From an uncultured Acidimicrobiaceae bacterium (GTDB taxonomy: Bacteria; Actinomycetota; Acidimicrobiia; Acidimicrobiales; Aldehydirespiratoraceae), in the NCBI GenBank assembly GCA_913041415.1, contig CAJWHS010000018.1, forward strand, positions 1 through 36,737: a stretch of 36,737 nucleotides of DNA, in the 5' to 3' direction. Under the pieces are notes generated by a model that worked only from the letters and a program-made list of their open reading frames with translations, ran no database searches and was not told where the DNA came from. Both the position numbers and the translations under genes were made by a program. Numbering within the stretch: the stretch's first letter is position 1; each line of letters begins with the position of its first letter. Below are positions 30,445 through 36,737 of the stretch, piece after piece.

Positions 30445-30918
30445 GTGACGAAGACTCGTGTACCCGCCGTCGACGGCCTCTTCACCGAGGTCGACGGCGT
30501 CGCCCACCTGATCGGGGCGAAGACTCCCGACCGAGACTCCTACTTTTTTCCTGCTCACCTGCCCGGCATGGCGGGCGGTGATCCGGCCGCCGTCGGCGCC
30601 GAACTCGAAGAGGTGCTGCTGTCGAACACCGGCACGGTCTGGAGCTACACCACGAGCTCCTATGCGCCGCCACCTCCGTTCGTCGCCAACACTGACCCCT
30701 ACGAGCCGATCACCATCGCAGCGGTAAAGCTCGAGCGGGAGCAGATGGTCGTGCTGGGGCAATGCACACAAGGCATCACCCCTGACGATCTCGAGATCGG
30801 CATGGAGATGGAGCTCTACATCGACGTGCTCAACGAAGACGACGAGCACGAGTACACCGTGTGGAAGTGGCGCCCTCGAGGCGCCGCCACGACTGACGCC
30901 GCAGGTGAGGGGAACTGA
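30445..30918 (+). CDS. DUF35 (OB-fold) thiolase partner, ChsH2-like, without zinc cysteines
   Basis: A 157-residue protein with the DUF35 OB-fold order. An N-terminal segment PDRDSYFFPAHLPG stands where the rubredoxin-like zinc ribbon normally is, then the OB-fold strands YEPITIAAVKLEREQMVVLGQCTQGI and GMEMELYIDVL, ending with YTVWKWRP. DUF35 proteins pair with thiolase-like enzymes, as in ChsH2-Ltp2 of cholesterol side-chain cleavage. The two CxxC pairs that bind zinc in most members are absent; only one Cys remains. It is three bases from the thiolase gene and leaderless at GTG 30445. The partnership is inferred from context. Confidence 0.83.
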   Translation: MTKTRVPAVDGLFTEVDGVAHLIGAKTPDRDSYFFPAHLPGMAGGDPAAVGAELEEVLLSNTGTVWSYTTSSYAPPPPFVANTDPYEPITIAAVKLEREQMVVLGQCTQGITPDDLEIGMEMELYIDVLNEDDEHEYTVWKWRPRGAATTDAAGEGN

Positions 30919-30920
30919 TC

Positions 30921-32108
30921 ATGGACGAACTCGCGATCATCGGCGTCGGGATGCATCCCTGGGGCAAATGGGGCCGCAACTTCGTCGAGTACGGCACGGT
31001 TGCTGCTCGCAAGGCGCTCGACGAAGCCCAAGTCGACTGGAACGACGTCGGCTACATCTCCGGCGCGATCACGGTGCGAAACGGGTACCCCGGCTATGTC
31101 GCCGGTGCCACGTTCGCGCGAGCGCTCGGTTTCAACGGGGCGCAGGTGGCGTCGAGCTACGCGGCGTGCGCCTCGGGCGTCACCGCCCTGCAGGTCGCTC
31201 GCGGCCAGATTCTGTCCGGCGTCACCGACGTTGCGCTGATCATCGGCGCCGACACCACACCGAAGGGCTTCCTGAAGCCCAATGAGGGCGATCGTCCGGA
31301 CGACACCGACTGGCTGCGCTTCAAGCTCGTCGGCGCCACCAACCCGGTGTACTTCGGTCTCAACGCCCGTCGCCGCATGGATCTGTTCGGCGCCACCCAG
31401 GAGGATTTCGCCCGGGTGAAGGTCAAGAACTCGCGCCACGCCGTGCACAACGGGTTGGCTCGCTTCACCAAGGAATACGACATCGACGATGTGATGAACT
31501 CGCCGGTCGTCTCCGATCCGCTCCGGTTGCTCGACATCTGCGCAACCTCTGACGGCGGTGCCGCTCTCGTGGTCTGCTCGATGAAGTACGCCAGAGCCCA
31601 CGGCCACACTGATCCCGTGCGAGTCGCCGGTCTGTCCACGGTCACACCTGTCTATCCCGACACCGTGATCGACCTGCCCTACATGGCCACCGACTCGGCG
31701 GGTGCCACGCCCGAACCGTTGCGGGGCTTCAAGCAGTCGATCGGCGACAAGGTGTACGAGGAGTCCGGTCTCGGCCCTGACGACGTCGATGTCGCCGAGG
31801 TCTACGACTTGTCATCGAGCCTCGAGCTTGACTGGTACGAGCAGCTCGGCTTCTGCGCCGAGGGCGAGGCGGAAAAGCTCCTTCGCGACGGTGTCACCGA
31901 GATTGGCGGCCGCCTTCCGGTCAATCCGTCGGGTGGCCTGGGTGCGTTCGGTGAGGCCGTGCCTGCCCAGGCGATCGCCCAGGTGTGCGAGCTCACCTGG
32001 CAGCTTCGGGGCGAGGCTGGCAAACGCCAGGTCGAGGGCGCCCGCGTCGGCATCTCCGCCAACCAGGGCCTATTCGGCCACGGTTCGTCAGTGTTGGTGC
32101 GCCGATGA
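30921..32108 (+). CDS. Thiolase-like protein, Ltp2/SCP-x type
   Basis: A 395-residue thiolase-superfamily protein. ELAIIGVGMHPWGKWGRNFVEYG opens the fold. SSYAACASGVTALQVARGQILSG carries the Cys at the usual nucleophile position (SSYAACASG). RLLDICATSDGGAALVV and DVAEVYDLSSSLELDWYEQLGF follow. The C-terminal block is LPVNPSGGLGAFGEAVPAQAIAQVCELTWQLRG, where standard thiolases have GGxxxxGHPxGA; here the His is replaced. This is typical of the SCP2-thiolase and Ltp2 group, some of which are aldolases rather than thiolases. AGGTGAGGGG lies upstream. It overlaps the following hydratase gene as ATGA. Confidence 0.88.
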   Translation: MDELAIIGVGMHPWGKWGRNFVEYGTVAARKALDEAQVDWNDVGYISGAITVRNGYPGYVAGATFARALGFNGAQVASSYAACASGVTALQVARGQILSGVTDVALIIGADTTPKGFLKPNEGDRPDDTDWLRFKLVGATNPVYFGLNARRRMDLFGATQEDFARVKVKNSRHAVHNGLARFTKEYDIDDVMNSPVVSDPLRLLDICATSDGGAALVVCSMKYARAHGHTDPVRVAGLSTVTPVYPDTVIDLPYMATDSAGATPEPLRGFKQSIGDKVYEESGLGPDDVDVAEVYDLSSSLELDWYEQLGFCAEGEAEKLLRDGVTEIGGRLPVNPSGGLGAFGEAVPAQAIAQVCELTWQLRGEAGKRQVEGARVGISANQGLFGHGSSVLVRR

Positions 32109-32869
32109 CGATCCACCAATCGGTCACCGCCGAGGGAGTCCTCGAGCTGGTCATGGACAACCCGAAGGTCAACGCGCTCCCGATCGCGGACACCCAGGCG
32201 ATCGCCGAGATGCTCGACGGGGTAAAGCATCGCTCCGAGATCACGGCCGTGATTCTCACCGCGACTGGTCGCGGCTTCTGCGCTGGCGTCGACATCAAGG
32301 AAATGCAATCGATGCCGGGCCACGAGGGGATCCTGGGAGTCAACCGGGCGTGCGCCGAGGCTTTTCGAGCCGTCTACGAATGCGCGGTGCCGGTCGTGTG
32401 CGCCGTCAACGATTTCTGTCTCGGCACCGGCATCGGGTTGGCGGGCTCCGCCGACATCGTGCTCGCCGCCGAGGGCGTGAAGTTCGGACTGCCAGAAGTC
32501 GACAACGGGGCCCTTGGCGCCGCCACCCACCTCGGTCGTCTGGTGCCGGAGAAGCACCTTCGCTGGATGCTCTACAGCTGTGCGCCGGTCTCGGCCGAGC
32601 AACTCCACGAGTGGGGCACGGTGCTCGATGTCGTCCCCGCCGGCGAATTGATGGATCGCGCCCGTGAGATCGCTGGTGTGATCGCCTCGAAGTCCGCCCC
32701 GGTGATCCGAGCGGCAAAGGCATCACTGCTCGGCATCGATGACGCCCCGATGAACTCGTACCGCTTCGAGCAGGGGTTCACCTACGAACTCAACCTGCAG
32801 GGTCACGGCGACGAAGCCCGTGACGCGTTCCTACGGGGTGATCGAGGCGCGAACTCGGCGGCAGACTGA
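32105..32869 (+). CDS. echA20: Enoyl-CoA hydratase family protein, EchA20-like
   Basis: A 254-residue crotonase-fold protein. TGRGFCAGVDIKEMQS forms the first oxyanion loop. NRACAEAFRAVYECAVPVVCAVNDFCLGTGIGLAGSADIVLAAE and FGLPEVDNGALGAATHLGRLVPEKHLR follow, then VIRAAKASLLGID and YRFEQGFTYELNLQGHGDEARDAF. These spellings closely follow actinobacterial EchA20, the CoA-ester hydrolase that opens the last steroid ring (C/D ring) in cholesterol degradation. That match is by recollection of the family, not by search. It is the third gene of the DUF35-thiolase operon (ATGA overlap). The 3' end overlaps the convergent kinase gene by 39 bases. Confidence 0.85.
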   Translation: MTIHQSVTAEGVLELVMDNPKVNALPIADTQAIAEMLDGVKHRSEITAVILTATGRGFCAGVDIKEMQSMPGHEGILGVNRACAEAFRAVYECAVPVVCAVNDFCLGTGIGLAGSADIVLAAEGVKFGLPEVDNGALGAATHLGRLVPEKHLRWMLYSCAPVSAEQLHEWGTVLDVVPAGELMDRAREIAGVIASKSAPVIRAAKASLLGIDDAPMNSYRFEQGFTYELNLQGHGDEARDAFLRGDRGANSAAD

Positions 32870-33736
32870 CGCCCCTGATTCAAGCGAATCGGCAACGGCG
32901 TCGAGGGAGGTTCCCGGTCTCGGAACCGCCACGATCGCGCCGCCGGAGCCACAGAATTTCGCCGCAGCGCCCGCTGCTCGTGCGGCCGTGACGAGGGTCG
33001 CTTGCTCGTCGTCGAGCGTGAAGATCGAGCGCCGCAGATTGAAGTTGGCATCGACTGCATCGCAGAACGTCGTTGGGTTGCGGTCGAGGAGTGCCTGACG
33101 GCCTGTGTCGGCGATCTCGGCGAATCCGGCGAGCGACTGGCGCAATGCCGAGTCGCCGGCGCTCCAGCGCTCCCAGAGCGCTCGATGGACGTCGCCTGAG
33201 GGCGTGCCGGGTTCCTTTGGCCATGCGACCAGCAACGGCGGTAGGAGATCCGGATCGAGAGACTCGTGGACGCCGATGTCGTCGGGGCCGGAGAAGTCCA
33301 TGTACTGGAGGCCTCCGAGGGCCTGAATGACGCGATCCTGGGGGCCGGCGACGAGACCGAGGTCCTCGCGTTCGATGTCCCAAGCGATCTGTGCCATCTC
33401 GAGCGGCGCGAGGCCGAGGTCGAGGTGGGCGTCGAGCGCTCGCAGCGTTGCGAGCAGGATGGCGCTCGAACCGCTGAGGCCCGACCGCAAGGGGACGTCG
33501 GTCGTCAATCCGAGCGCGATCGCCCCTTTCGAGGGAGCCACTCGGGCGACCGCGAGTCGCTGCAGATCTGCAACGTCGGGTTGGAAGGACGCCGGGGCGG
33601 AGGAGACGGTGTCGGTCACCGTCGCGACCGTCTCGAACGTGTCGATCGTGGCGGCAAGGACTTTCCCGCCGTAGAGGTCACCAGGATTACCGAGGAGTCC
33701 AATCCGAGCTCGGGCCCGTCCGATCGATGCCGTCAT
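32831..33736 (-). CDS. GHMP kinase, glucuronokinase-like
   Basis: A 301-residue GHMP-family sugar kinase. RARIGLLGNPGDLYGGKVLAATI stands at the N-terminus and VPLRSGLSGSSAILLATLRAL carries the ATP-binding GLSGSSA loop. LGLVAGPQDRVIQALGGLQYMDFSG, DLLPPLLVAWPKEPGTPSG and AAKFCGSGGAIVAV (the third GHMP motif) complete the fold. This string of motifs follows plant glucuronokinase (GLCAK) more closely than galactokinase or mevalonate kinase, so a sugar or uronic acid 1-kinase is likely. ATG 33736 has no ribosome-binding site but overlaps the stop of a candidate leader ORF (ATGA). No uronate or UDP-sugar genes are adjacent. Confidence 0.85.
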   Translation of the reverse strand: MTASIGRARARIGLLGNPGDLYGGKVLAATIDTFETVATVTDTVSSAPASFQPDVADLQRLAVARVAPSKGAIALGLTTDVPLRSGLSGSSAILLATLRALDAHLDLGLAPLEMAQIAWDIEREDLGLVAGPQDRVIQALGGLQYMDFSGPDDIGVHESLDPDLLPPLLVAWPKEPGTPSGDVHRALWERWSAGDSALRQSLAGFAEIADTGRQALLDRNPTTFCDAVDANFNLRRSIFTLDDEQATLVTAARAAGAAAKFCGSGGAIVAVPRPGTSLDAVADSLESGASVCRRVRASITP

Positions 33737-33789
33737 CGGAGACGGTTTTTCCGCTGCTGCAGCGGGTCGCTTGTCGAGAGGTCAGGCAC
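33733..33789 (-). CDS. Candidate 18-codon leaderless leader peptide, coupled to the kinase gene
   Basis: From GTG 33789 the minus strand reads VPDLSTSDPLQQRKNRLR and stops at TGA 33735-33733, which overlaps the kinase ATG (33736-33734) as ATGA. TACGCT (33802-33797) lies exactly seven bases before the GTG, the leaderless spacing seen across this window. The kinase itself has no Shine-Dalgarno sequence, so translation may depend on ribosomes finishing this short ORF. No run of one amino acid suggests attenuation. The frame is not part of any larger known protein. Confidence 0.45.
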   Translation of the reverse strand: MPDLSTSDPLQQRKNRLR

Positions 33790-33838
33790 GAACGGGAGCG
33801 TAGCGAACGGTGTTGTCGGCCAACCAGGAGCAGCGGGC

Positions 33839-33844
33839 TAGCGT
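33839..33844 (+). promoter_or_regulatory. -10 element of a leaderless glbO transcript
   Basis: TAGCGT lies seven bases before GTG 33852. Confidence 0.55.
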
Positions 33845-33851
33845 CGACCGA

Positions 33852-34247
33852 GTGCGAGAAGAGGTGACCCTGTACGAAGCAGTCGGCGGTGAGCCCTACT
33901 TCACCGCCCTCGTCGAGCGGTTCTACGGCGAGGTCGCCGCCGATGAACTGCTGCGGCCCATGTATCCCCGTGATTTGTCCGGCGCAGAGGAACGGCTCCG
34001 GCTGTTCTTGATGCAGTACTGGGGCGGGCCCACGACCTACTCCGACGAGCGTGGGCATCCTCGGTTGCGGATGCGCCACAACCCGTATCGAGTCGACCTT
34101 GCGGCCCGCGACGCGTGGCTGCGCTGCATGATCACTGCGCTCGAAGGGGATCCGCCGGCCGAGCCGATGCGCTCCGCGATGATCGAGTACTTCGTGCGCT
34201 CAGCCGACTTCATGCGCAACACCGAGGAGCCCGACGGCGGCGTGTGA
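33852..34247 (+). CDS. glbO: Group II truncated haemoglobin (trHbO)
   Basis: A 131-residue 2-on-2 globin of the trHbO type. LYEAVGGEPYFTALVERFYGEVAADELLRPMYP is the A-to-CD region, with Phe-Tyr at B9-B10. AEERLRLFLMQYWGGPTTYSDERGHPRLRMRH carries Trp at G8-type positions, the conserved YSDERGHPRLRMRH loop and the proximal His. NPYRVDLAARDAWLRCM follows. In mycobacteria GlbO binds oxygen tightly and acts in oxygen or peroxide/NO chemistry. I chose GTG 33852 because of TAGCGT at seven bases and because it matches the usual family length; an upstream TTG would extend through the promoter. Confidence 0.93.
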   Translation: MREEVTLYEAVGGEPYFTALVERFYGEVAADELLRPMYPRDLSGAEERLRLFLMQYWGGPTTYSDERGHPRLRMRHNPYRVDLAARDAWLRCMITALEGDPPAEPMRSAMIEYFVRSADFMRNTEEPDGGV

Positions 34248-34437
34248 GCGCCCCGCCCGGCCTCACCCGATCGGTTGTCATTTGACCCCAGTGGCGCCGG
34301 GGATCCATGACTTCCGCGTCATTCTGCGGCAAAGTAGATCCAGGGACAGGCGGAAATGCTTGACTCACGGCGCGATTTCGACTCGCGTGTAACCCAGTCT
34401 CCGCGATTGCCGTGGAACAAAGCAAGGAGTAGCAATC
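34248..34437. other. Intergenic region upstream of HU
   Basis: 190 bases without a gene. A TTGACT-like -35 (34360-34365) is visible but has no convincing -10 at normal spacing. TAGATC (34335-34340) is an alternative -10. An AAGGAG ribosome site stands just before ATG 34438. Unlike most genes here, HU therefore has a normal leader. Confidence 0.4.
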
Positions 34438-34713
34438 ATGAACAAGGGCGAACTCGTCGCAGCGATGGCCGATTCGGCCGGCATTTCCCAGAAGGATGCC
34501 GGCGCGGCGCTCGACGCGATGTTCGAGACCATTGCGGCCGAAATCGGCAAGGGCAACCAGGTGTCGATCACCGGGTGGCTCAAGGTCGAGAAGGCTAACA
34601 CCTCGGCCCGCACCGGCCGCAACCCGCAGACCGGCGAAGCGATCCACGTCCCGGCCGGCACCCGTGCCAAGGTGACCGCCGGCTCGAAGCTCAAGGCCGC
34701 CGGCAAGAGCTGA
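34438..34713 (+). CDS. hup: HU-family nucleoid DNA-binding protein
   Basis: A 91-residue histone-like protein that bends and compacts DNA. MNKGELVAAMADSAGISQKDAGAALDAMFETIAAEIGKGNQVSITGWLKVEK is the dimerisation half. ARTGRNPQTGEAIHVPAGTRAKVTAGSKLK is the DNA-binding arm, with the conserved RNPQTG(E) and Pro that intercalates. Mycobacterial HU has a long Lys/Pro-rich tail; this one ends after KAAGKS, so it is the short bacterial form. AAGGAG lies upstream and a strong terminator downstream, so it is a single-gene unit. Confidence 0.95.
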   Translation: MNKGELVAAMADSAGISQKDAGAALDAMFETIAAEIGKGNQVSITGWLKVEKANTSARTGRNPQTGEAIHVPAGTRAKVTAGSKLKAAGKS

Positions 34714-34736
34714 GCCTCGCTCCCGCGAAATCGCAG

Positions 34737-34764
34737 ACGGGGACGGCCGAGCGGCCGTCCCCGT
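34737..34764 (+). terminator. Strong hairpin terminator after HU
   Basis: ACGGGGACGGCC-GAGC-GGCCGTCCCCGT forms a perfect 12-bp GC-rich stem with a 4-base loop, 23 bases after the HU stop. Only a short T stretch follows, as is common in GC-rich actinobacteria. Confidence 0.8.
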
Positions 34765-34790
34765 TGCGCGTCCGAGCGGCTTTTCCGGTC

Positions 34791-34796
34791 TAGGTT
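34791..34796 (+). promoter_or_regulatory. -10 element of the leaderless bcp-fabZ transcript
   Basis: TAGGTT lies six bases before ATG 34803. Confidence 0.55.
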
Positions 34797-34802
34797 GCGG
34801 CG

Positions 34803-35273
34803 ATGACCGATCCCGTTCGTCTCGCCGCCGGTGACCGTGCACCGGCATTCCATCTCGCCGACCAACACGGCGCCAAGCACCGACTGAGCACCTACAAGGG
34901 GCGCCGGGTGCTGCTGTTCTTCTATCCGAAGGCCAACACCGGGGGTTGTACGACCCAAGCATGCGGCCTGCGCGACCTTGCCGGCGAGATCGGCGACACC
35001 GTCATTCTCGGTGTCTCTCCCGACCTTCCGAAGGCCCAGGCTGCGTGGGATGCCAAGCACGAGTTGGGTTTTCCGTTGCTTTCCGACCCGGATCACGCCA
35101 CCGCCGACTCGTTCGGTACGTGGGGTCCCAAGAAGCTCTACGGCAGGGAGTACGAGGGGATCATCCGCTCGGCGTTCCTGATTGGTGCGAACGGCAAGAT
35201 CGAGCACGCGTGGTACAAGATCAGCCCGAAGGCGACCCCGGAGAAGCTGCTCGCCGCACTCGAGGACGCATGA
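34803..35273 (+). CDS. bcp: Thioredoxin-dependent peroxiredoxin (Bcp/PrxQ type)
   Basis: A 156-residue thiol peroxidase. The core PKANTGGCTTQACGLRDL (about residues 42-59) contains the peroxidatic Cys in the P-x3-T-x2-C motif and a second Cys five residues later, the resolving Cys of the PrxQ group. Family members usually have TPGCT; here the Pro before the Gly is replaced by Gly (TGGCT). VILGVSPDLPKAQAAW, FPLLSDPDH and GIIRSAFLIGANGKIEHAWYK are standard. Leaderless start and ATGA overlap with fabZ. Confidence 0.93.
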   Translation: MTDPVRLAAGDRAPAFHLADQHGAKHRLSTYKGRRVLLFFYPKANTGGCTTQACGLRDLAGEIGDTVILGVSPDLPKAQAAWDAKHELGFPLLSDPDHATADSFGTWGPKKLYGREYEGIIRSAFLIGANGKIEHAWYKISPKATPEKLLAALEDA

Positions 35274-35707
35274 GCATTCCATGTCCCGACGAGGTCCTGC
35301 CCCACCGGCCTCCCTTCCTCTTCGTCGACGAAATCACCGAGCTCGACCCCGGTACGAAGGCCGTTGGTACCTGGACACTGACCGGTGACGAAGCCTTCTT
35401 CTCGGGTCACTTTCCGGGGCGACCGACGTTGCCCGGTGTGCTGATGTGCGAAGCAATCGCTCAGGTGGGCGCGTTCGCGCTGCTTTCCGATGAGCGCTTC
35501 GCCGGCAAGCTTCCGCTCTTCGGAGGACTCGATTCGGCTCGGTTCCGCCGCCAGGTAGGCCCGGGCGACACGCTCGAACTCACGGTCGAGATGGGTCGGT
35601 TGTCGGCACGAGCCGGCAAGGGAAGCGGTAGGGCAATCGTCAACGGCGAACTCGCCGTGAGCTGCGACCTCATGTTCGTGATCGTCGACGCCGACCCCGC
35701 CGGCTGA
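35270..35707 (+). CDS. fabZ: 3-hydroxyacyl-ACP dehydratase FabZ
   Basis: A 145-residue hot-dog dehydratase of fatty-acid elongation that removes water from 3-hydroxyacyl-ACP. LPHRPPFLFVDEITELDPG is the usual opening, and FFSGHFPGRPTLPGVLMCEAIAQVGAF holds the catalytic His and Glu of the FabZ motif. FGGLDSARFRRQVGPGDTLELTVE completes it. ATG 35270 overlaps the peroxiredoxin stop; a longer in-frame reading would only cover bcp in another frame. A FabF-type synthase lies about 450 bases further on the opposite strand. Confidence 0.93.
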   Translation: MSIPCPDEVLPHRPPFLFVDEITELDPGTKAVGTWTLTGDEAFFSGHFPGRPTLPGVLMCEAIAQVGAFALLSDERFAGKLPLFGGLDSARFRRQVGPGDTLELTVEMGRLSARAGKGSGRAIVNGELAVSCDLMFVIVDADPAG

Positions 35708-35711
35708 ACCG

Positions 35712-36089
35712 GTGAACGACGCGCACACAGTGCTGGCGGCCAACGCGGCGTTCTACGACGCCCACGAGTCCCGCAACCTCGCAGCCATGCAGGCAGTCTG
35801 GGAGCACTCCGATCGGGTGGCGTGCACGCACCCGGGCTGGCCGATCCTGCGAGGCTGGGCCGAGGTCGAGACATCGTGGCGCCGAATTCTCGAGGGGCCG
35901 GGACGAAATCAATTCATCATCACCAACGACACCGTCGAGGTGGTCGGTGAGGTGGCATGGGTGACCTGCGACGAAAATCTCGTCGCTCCCGGCTCGACGT
36001 TCACGGTGGCGGCGACCAACGTGTTCGTTCGGGACCCAGGCCGGGGCTGGCTGATGGTCAACCATCACGGCTCGCCGGTCGGCGCCTGA
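35712..36089 (+). CDS. NTF2-like / SnoaL-fold small protein
   Basis: A 125-residue single-domain protein of the NTF2-like superfamily: FYDAHESRNLAAMQAVWEHSDRVACTHPGWPILRGWAEVETSWRRIL, then VEVVGEVAWVTCDENLV and FVRDPGRGWLMVNHHGSPV. The VACTHPGWPILRGW and MVNHHGSP segments are typical of the SnoaL-like/DUF4440 group. Such proteins can be isomerases, dehydratases or binding proteins; the role here is unknown. GTG 35712 begins four bases after the fabZ stop, so it is likely the third gene of that operon. Confidence 0.82.
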   Translation: MNDAHTVLAANAAFYDAHESRNLAAMQAVWEHSDRVACTHPGWPILRGWAEVETSWRRILEGPGRNQFIITNDTVEVVGEVAWVTCDENLVAPGSTFTVAATNVFVRDPGRGWLMVNHHGSPVGA

Positions 36090-36132
36090 TCCGGCGTCGA
36101 AGGCGAACAACAACGAACGCCCCGGCCGAAGC

Positions 36133-36148
36133 CGAGGCGCTGGCCTCG
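36133..36148. terminator. Hairpin between convergent genes
   Basis: CGAGGC-GCTG-GCCTCG, a 6-bp GC-rich stem in the 72-base gap between the NTF2-like gene and fabF. No T-run, so only a weak terminator candidate. Confidence 0.35.
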
Positions 36149-36161
36149 TGATCGGTGCGAA

Positions 36162-36737
36162 TCAGGCCGGGCCGAGCACCAGTGTGCCGTTGTGCCCGCC
36201 GAAGCCGAAACTGTTCGACAGCGATGGTCCGGGCTCCCAGTCGGCGGGGCCACCCTCAACGATGTTGATCGCCGGGAGTTCGGGGTCGCGTTCGGTGAGG
36301 CCCGCCGTGGGCGGCACCTTGCCGTGCTGCATGGCGAGCAGCACCGCCACGGCCTCGAGCGCACCGGCAGCTCCGAGCGCATGGCCGGTGATGCCCTTGG
36401 TCGAGGTGACCAACGGGCCCGAGTCGTCGGTGCCGAACACCTTGGCGACGGCCTCGGCTTCGGCAGCGTCGTTCTTGTCGGTCGAGGTGCCGTGCGCGTT
36501 GATGTGTCGGACCTGATCGGGCGTGATGCCGGCGTCGTCCATGGCCAACTGCATGCACGTGACGGCGCCCACGCCACCTGGCGATGGGGCCGTGATGTGG
36601 TGGGCATCGGCGGTGGAGGCGGAGCCGAGCACTTCGCCAAGGATCGTGGCGCCGCGCGCCTCGGCGAGTTCCCAGGCCTCGAGGACCAGAATGGCGGCTC
36701 CCTCGGCCATGACGAACCCATCACGGTTCGTGTCGAA
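36162..36737 (-). CDS. fabF: Beta-ketoacyl-ACP synthase II (FabF), partial at right edge
   Basis: The C-terminal part (about 191 residues) of a condensing enzyme that extends acyl-ACP with malonyl-ACP. FDTNRDGFVMAEGAAILVLE is the conserved segment after the catalytic Cys, which lies outside the window. HINAHGTSTDKNDAAEAEAV and TKGITGHALGAAGALEAVA carry the two catalytic His. LSNSFGFGGHNGTLVLG is the standard ending. The spelling fits FabF/KasA-type enzymes rather than FabH. Confidence 0.95.
   Translation of the reverse strand, partial: FDTNRDGFVMAEGAAILVLEAWELAEARGATILGEVLGSASTADAHHITAPSPGGVGAVTCMQLAMDDAGITPDQVRHINAHGTSTDKNDAAEAEAVAKVFGTDDSGPLVTSTKGITGHALGAAGALEAVAVLLAMQHGKVPPTAGLTERDPELPAINIVEGGPADWEPGPSLSNSFGFGGHNGTLVLGPA

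Noticed and set aside
1-36737. tRNA, rRNA, CRISPR array, insertion sequence or prophage
   Set aside because: I saw no clover-leaf-like sequence, repeat-spacer series, transposase, integrase or terminal repeats; gene content and base use are uniform.

Overview
The window is a GC-rich actinobacterial chromosome segment, densely packed with genes on both strands. Several markers point to Actinobacteria: a mycothione reductase, the gcvH / FHA (GarA-like) / MerR / DUF151 / MerR neighbourhood known from mycobacteria, a group II truncated haemoglobin, and steroid-catabolism-type genes. Gene content and style suggest a deep-branching aerobic lineage such as Acidimicrobiia. That placement is inference; no rRNA or tRNA is present to test it. 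Many genes have a TANNNT -10 hexamer only 6-9 bases before the start codon, so leaderless transcripts appear to be the norm.

Left part (1-8465). A selD gene runs off the left edge. Its catalytic residue is encoded by an in-frame UGA, so it appears to be a selenoprotein, with a SECIS-like hairpin just downstream. It is divergent from a nitronate monooxygenase-like gene across a perfectly palindromic promoter. A cobalamin riboswitch follows, heading an eight-gene operon: a BtuF/BtuC/BtuD-type importer, CobA/CobO adenosyltransferase, CobU, CobT, CobS and an alpha-ribazole phosphatase-like enzyme. Together these import corrinoid, adenosylate it and rebuild the nucleotide loop. No corrin-ring synthesis genes are present, which fits salvage repressed by B12.

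Middle (8450-20359). This holds an unknown protein, a tRNA-dihydrouridine synthase, a Maf pyrophosphatase fused to a GAD/CSAD-like PLP decarboxylase, a membrane-anchored unknown protein with no normal start codon, an SRAP/HMCES protein, and a HIT protein divergent from a PgsA-like synthase. Then comes gcvH, zinc-ribbon FHA protein, FtsR-like MerR, hpt, DUF151 nuclease, a striking double palindrome, a second MerR and a small nuclease-like protein. Chorismate synthase closes the block.

Right (20403-36737). This covers GlpD, acyl-CoA synthetase, mycothione reductase, MaoC hydratase, CitE-like lyase, VOC protein, LLM flavin oxidoreductase, CPBP protease and a CrtC/AttH-like unknown. A DUF35-thiolase-EchA20-like trio suggests steroid C/D-ring degradation. 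A plant-glucuronokinase-like GHMP kinase, truncated haemoglobin, HU, peroxiredoxin, FabZ, an NTF2-like protein and partial FabF complete the window. Many convergent gene pairs end with stop codons zero or three bases apart. No mobile element, CRISPR, tRNA or rRNA was seen, and no gene-free stretch exceeds 300 bases.
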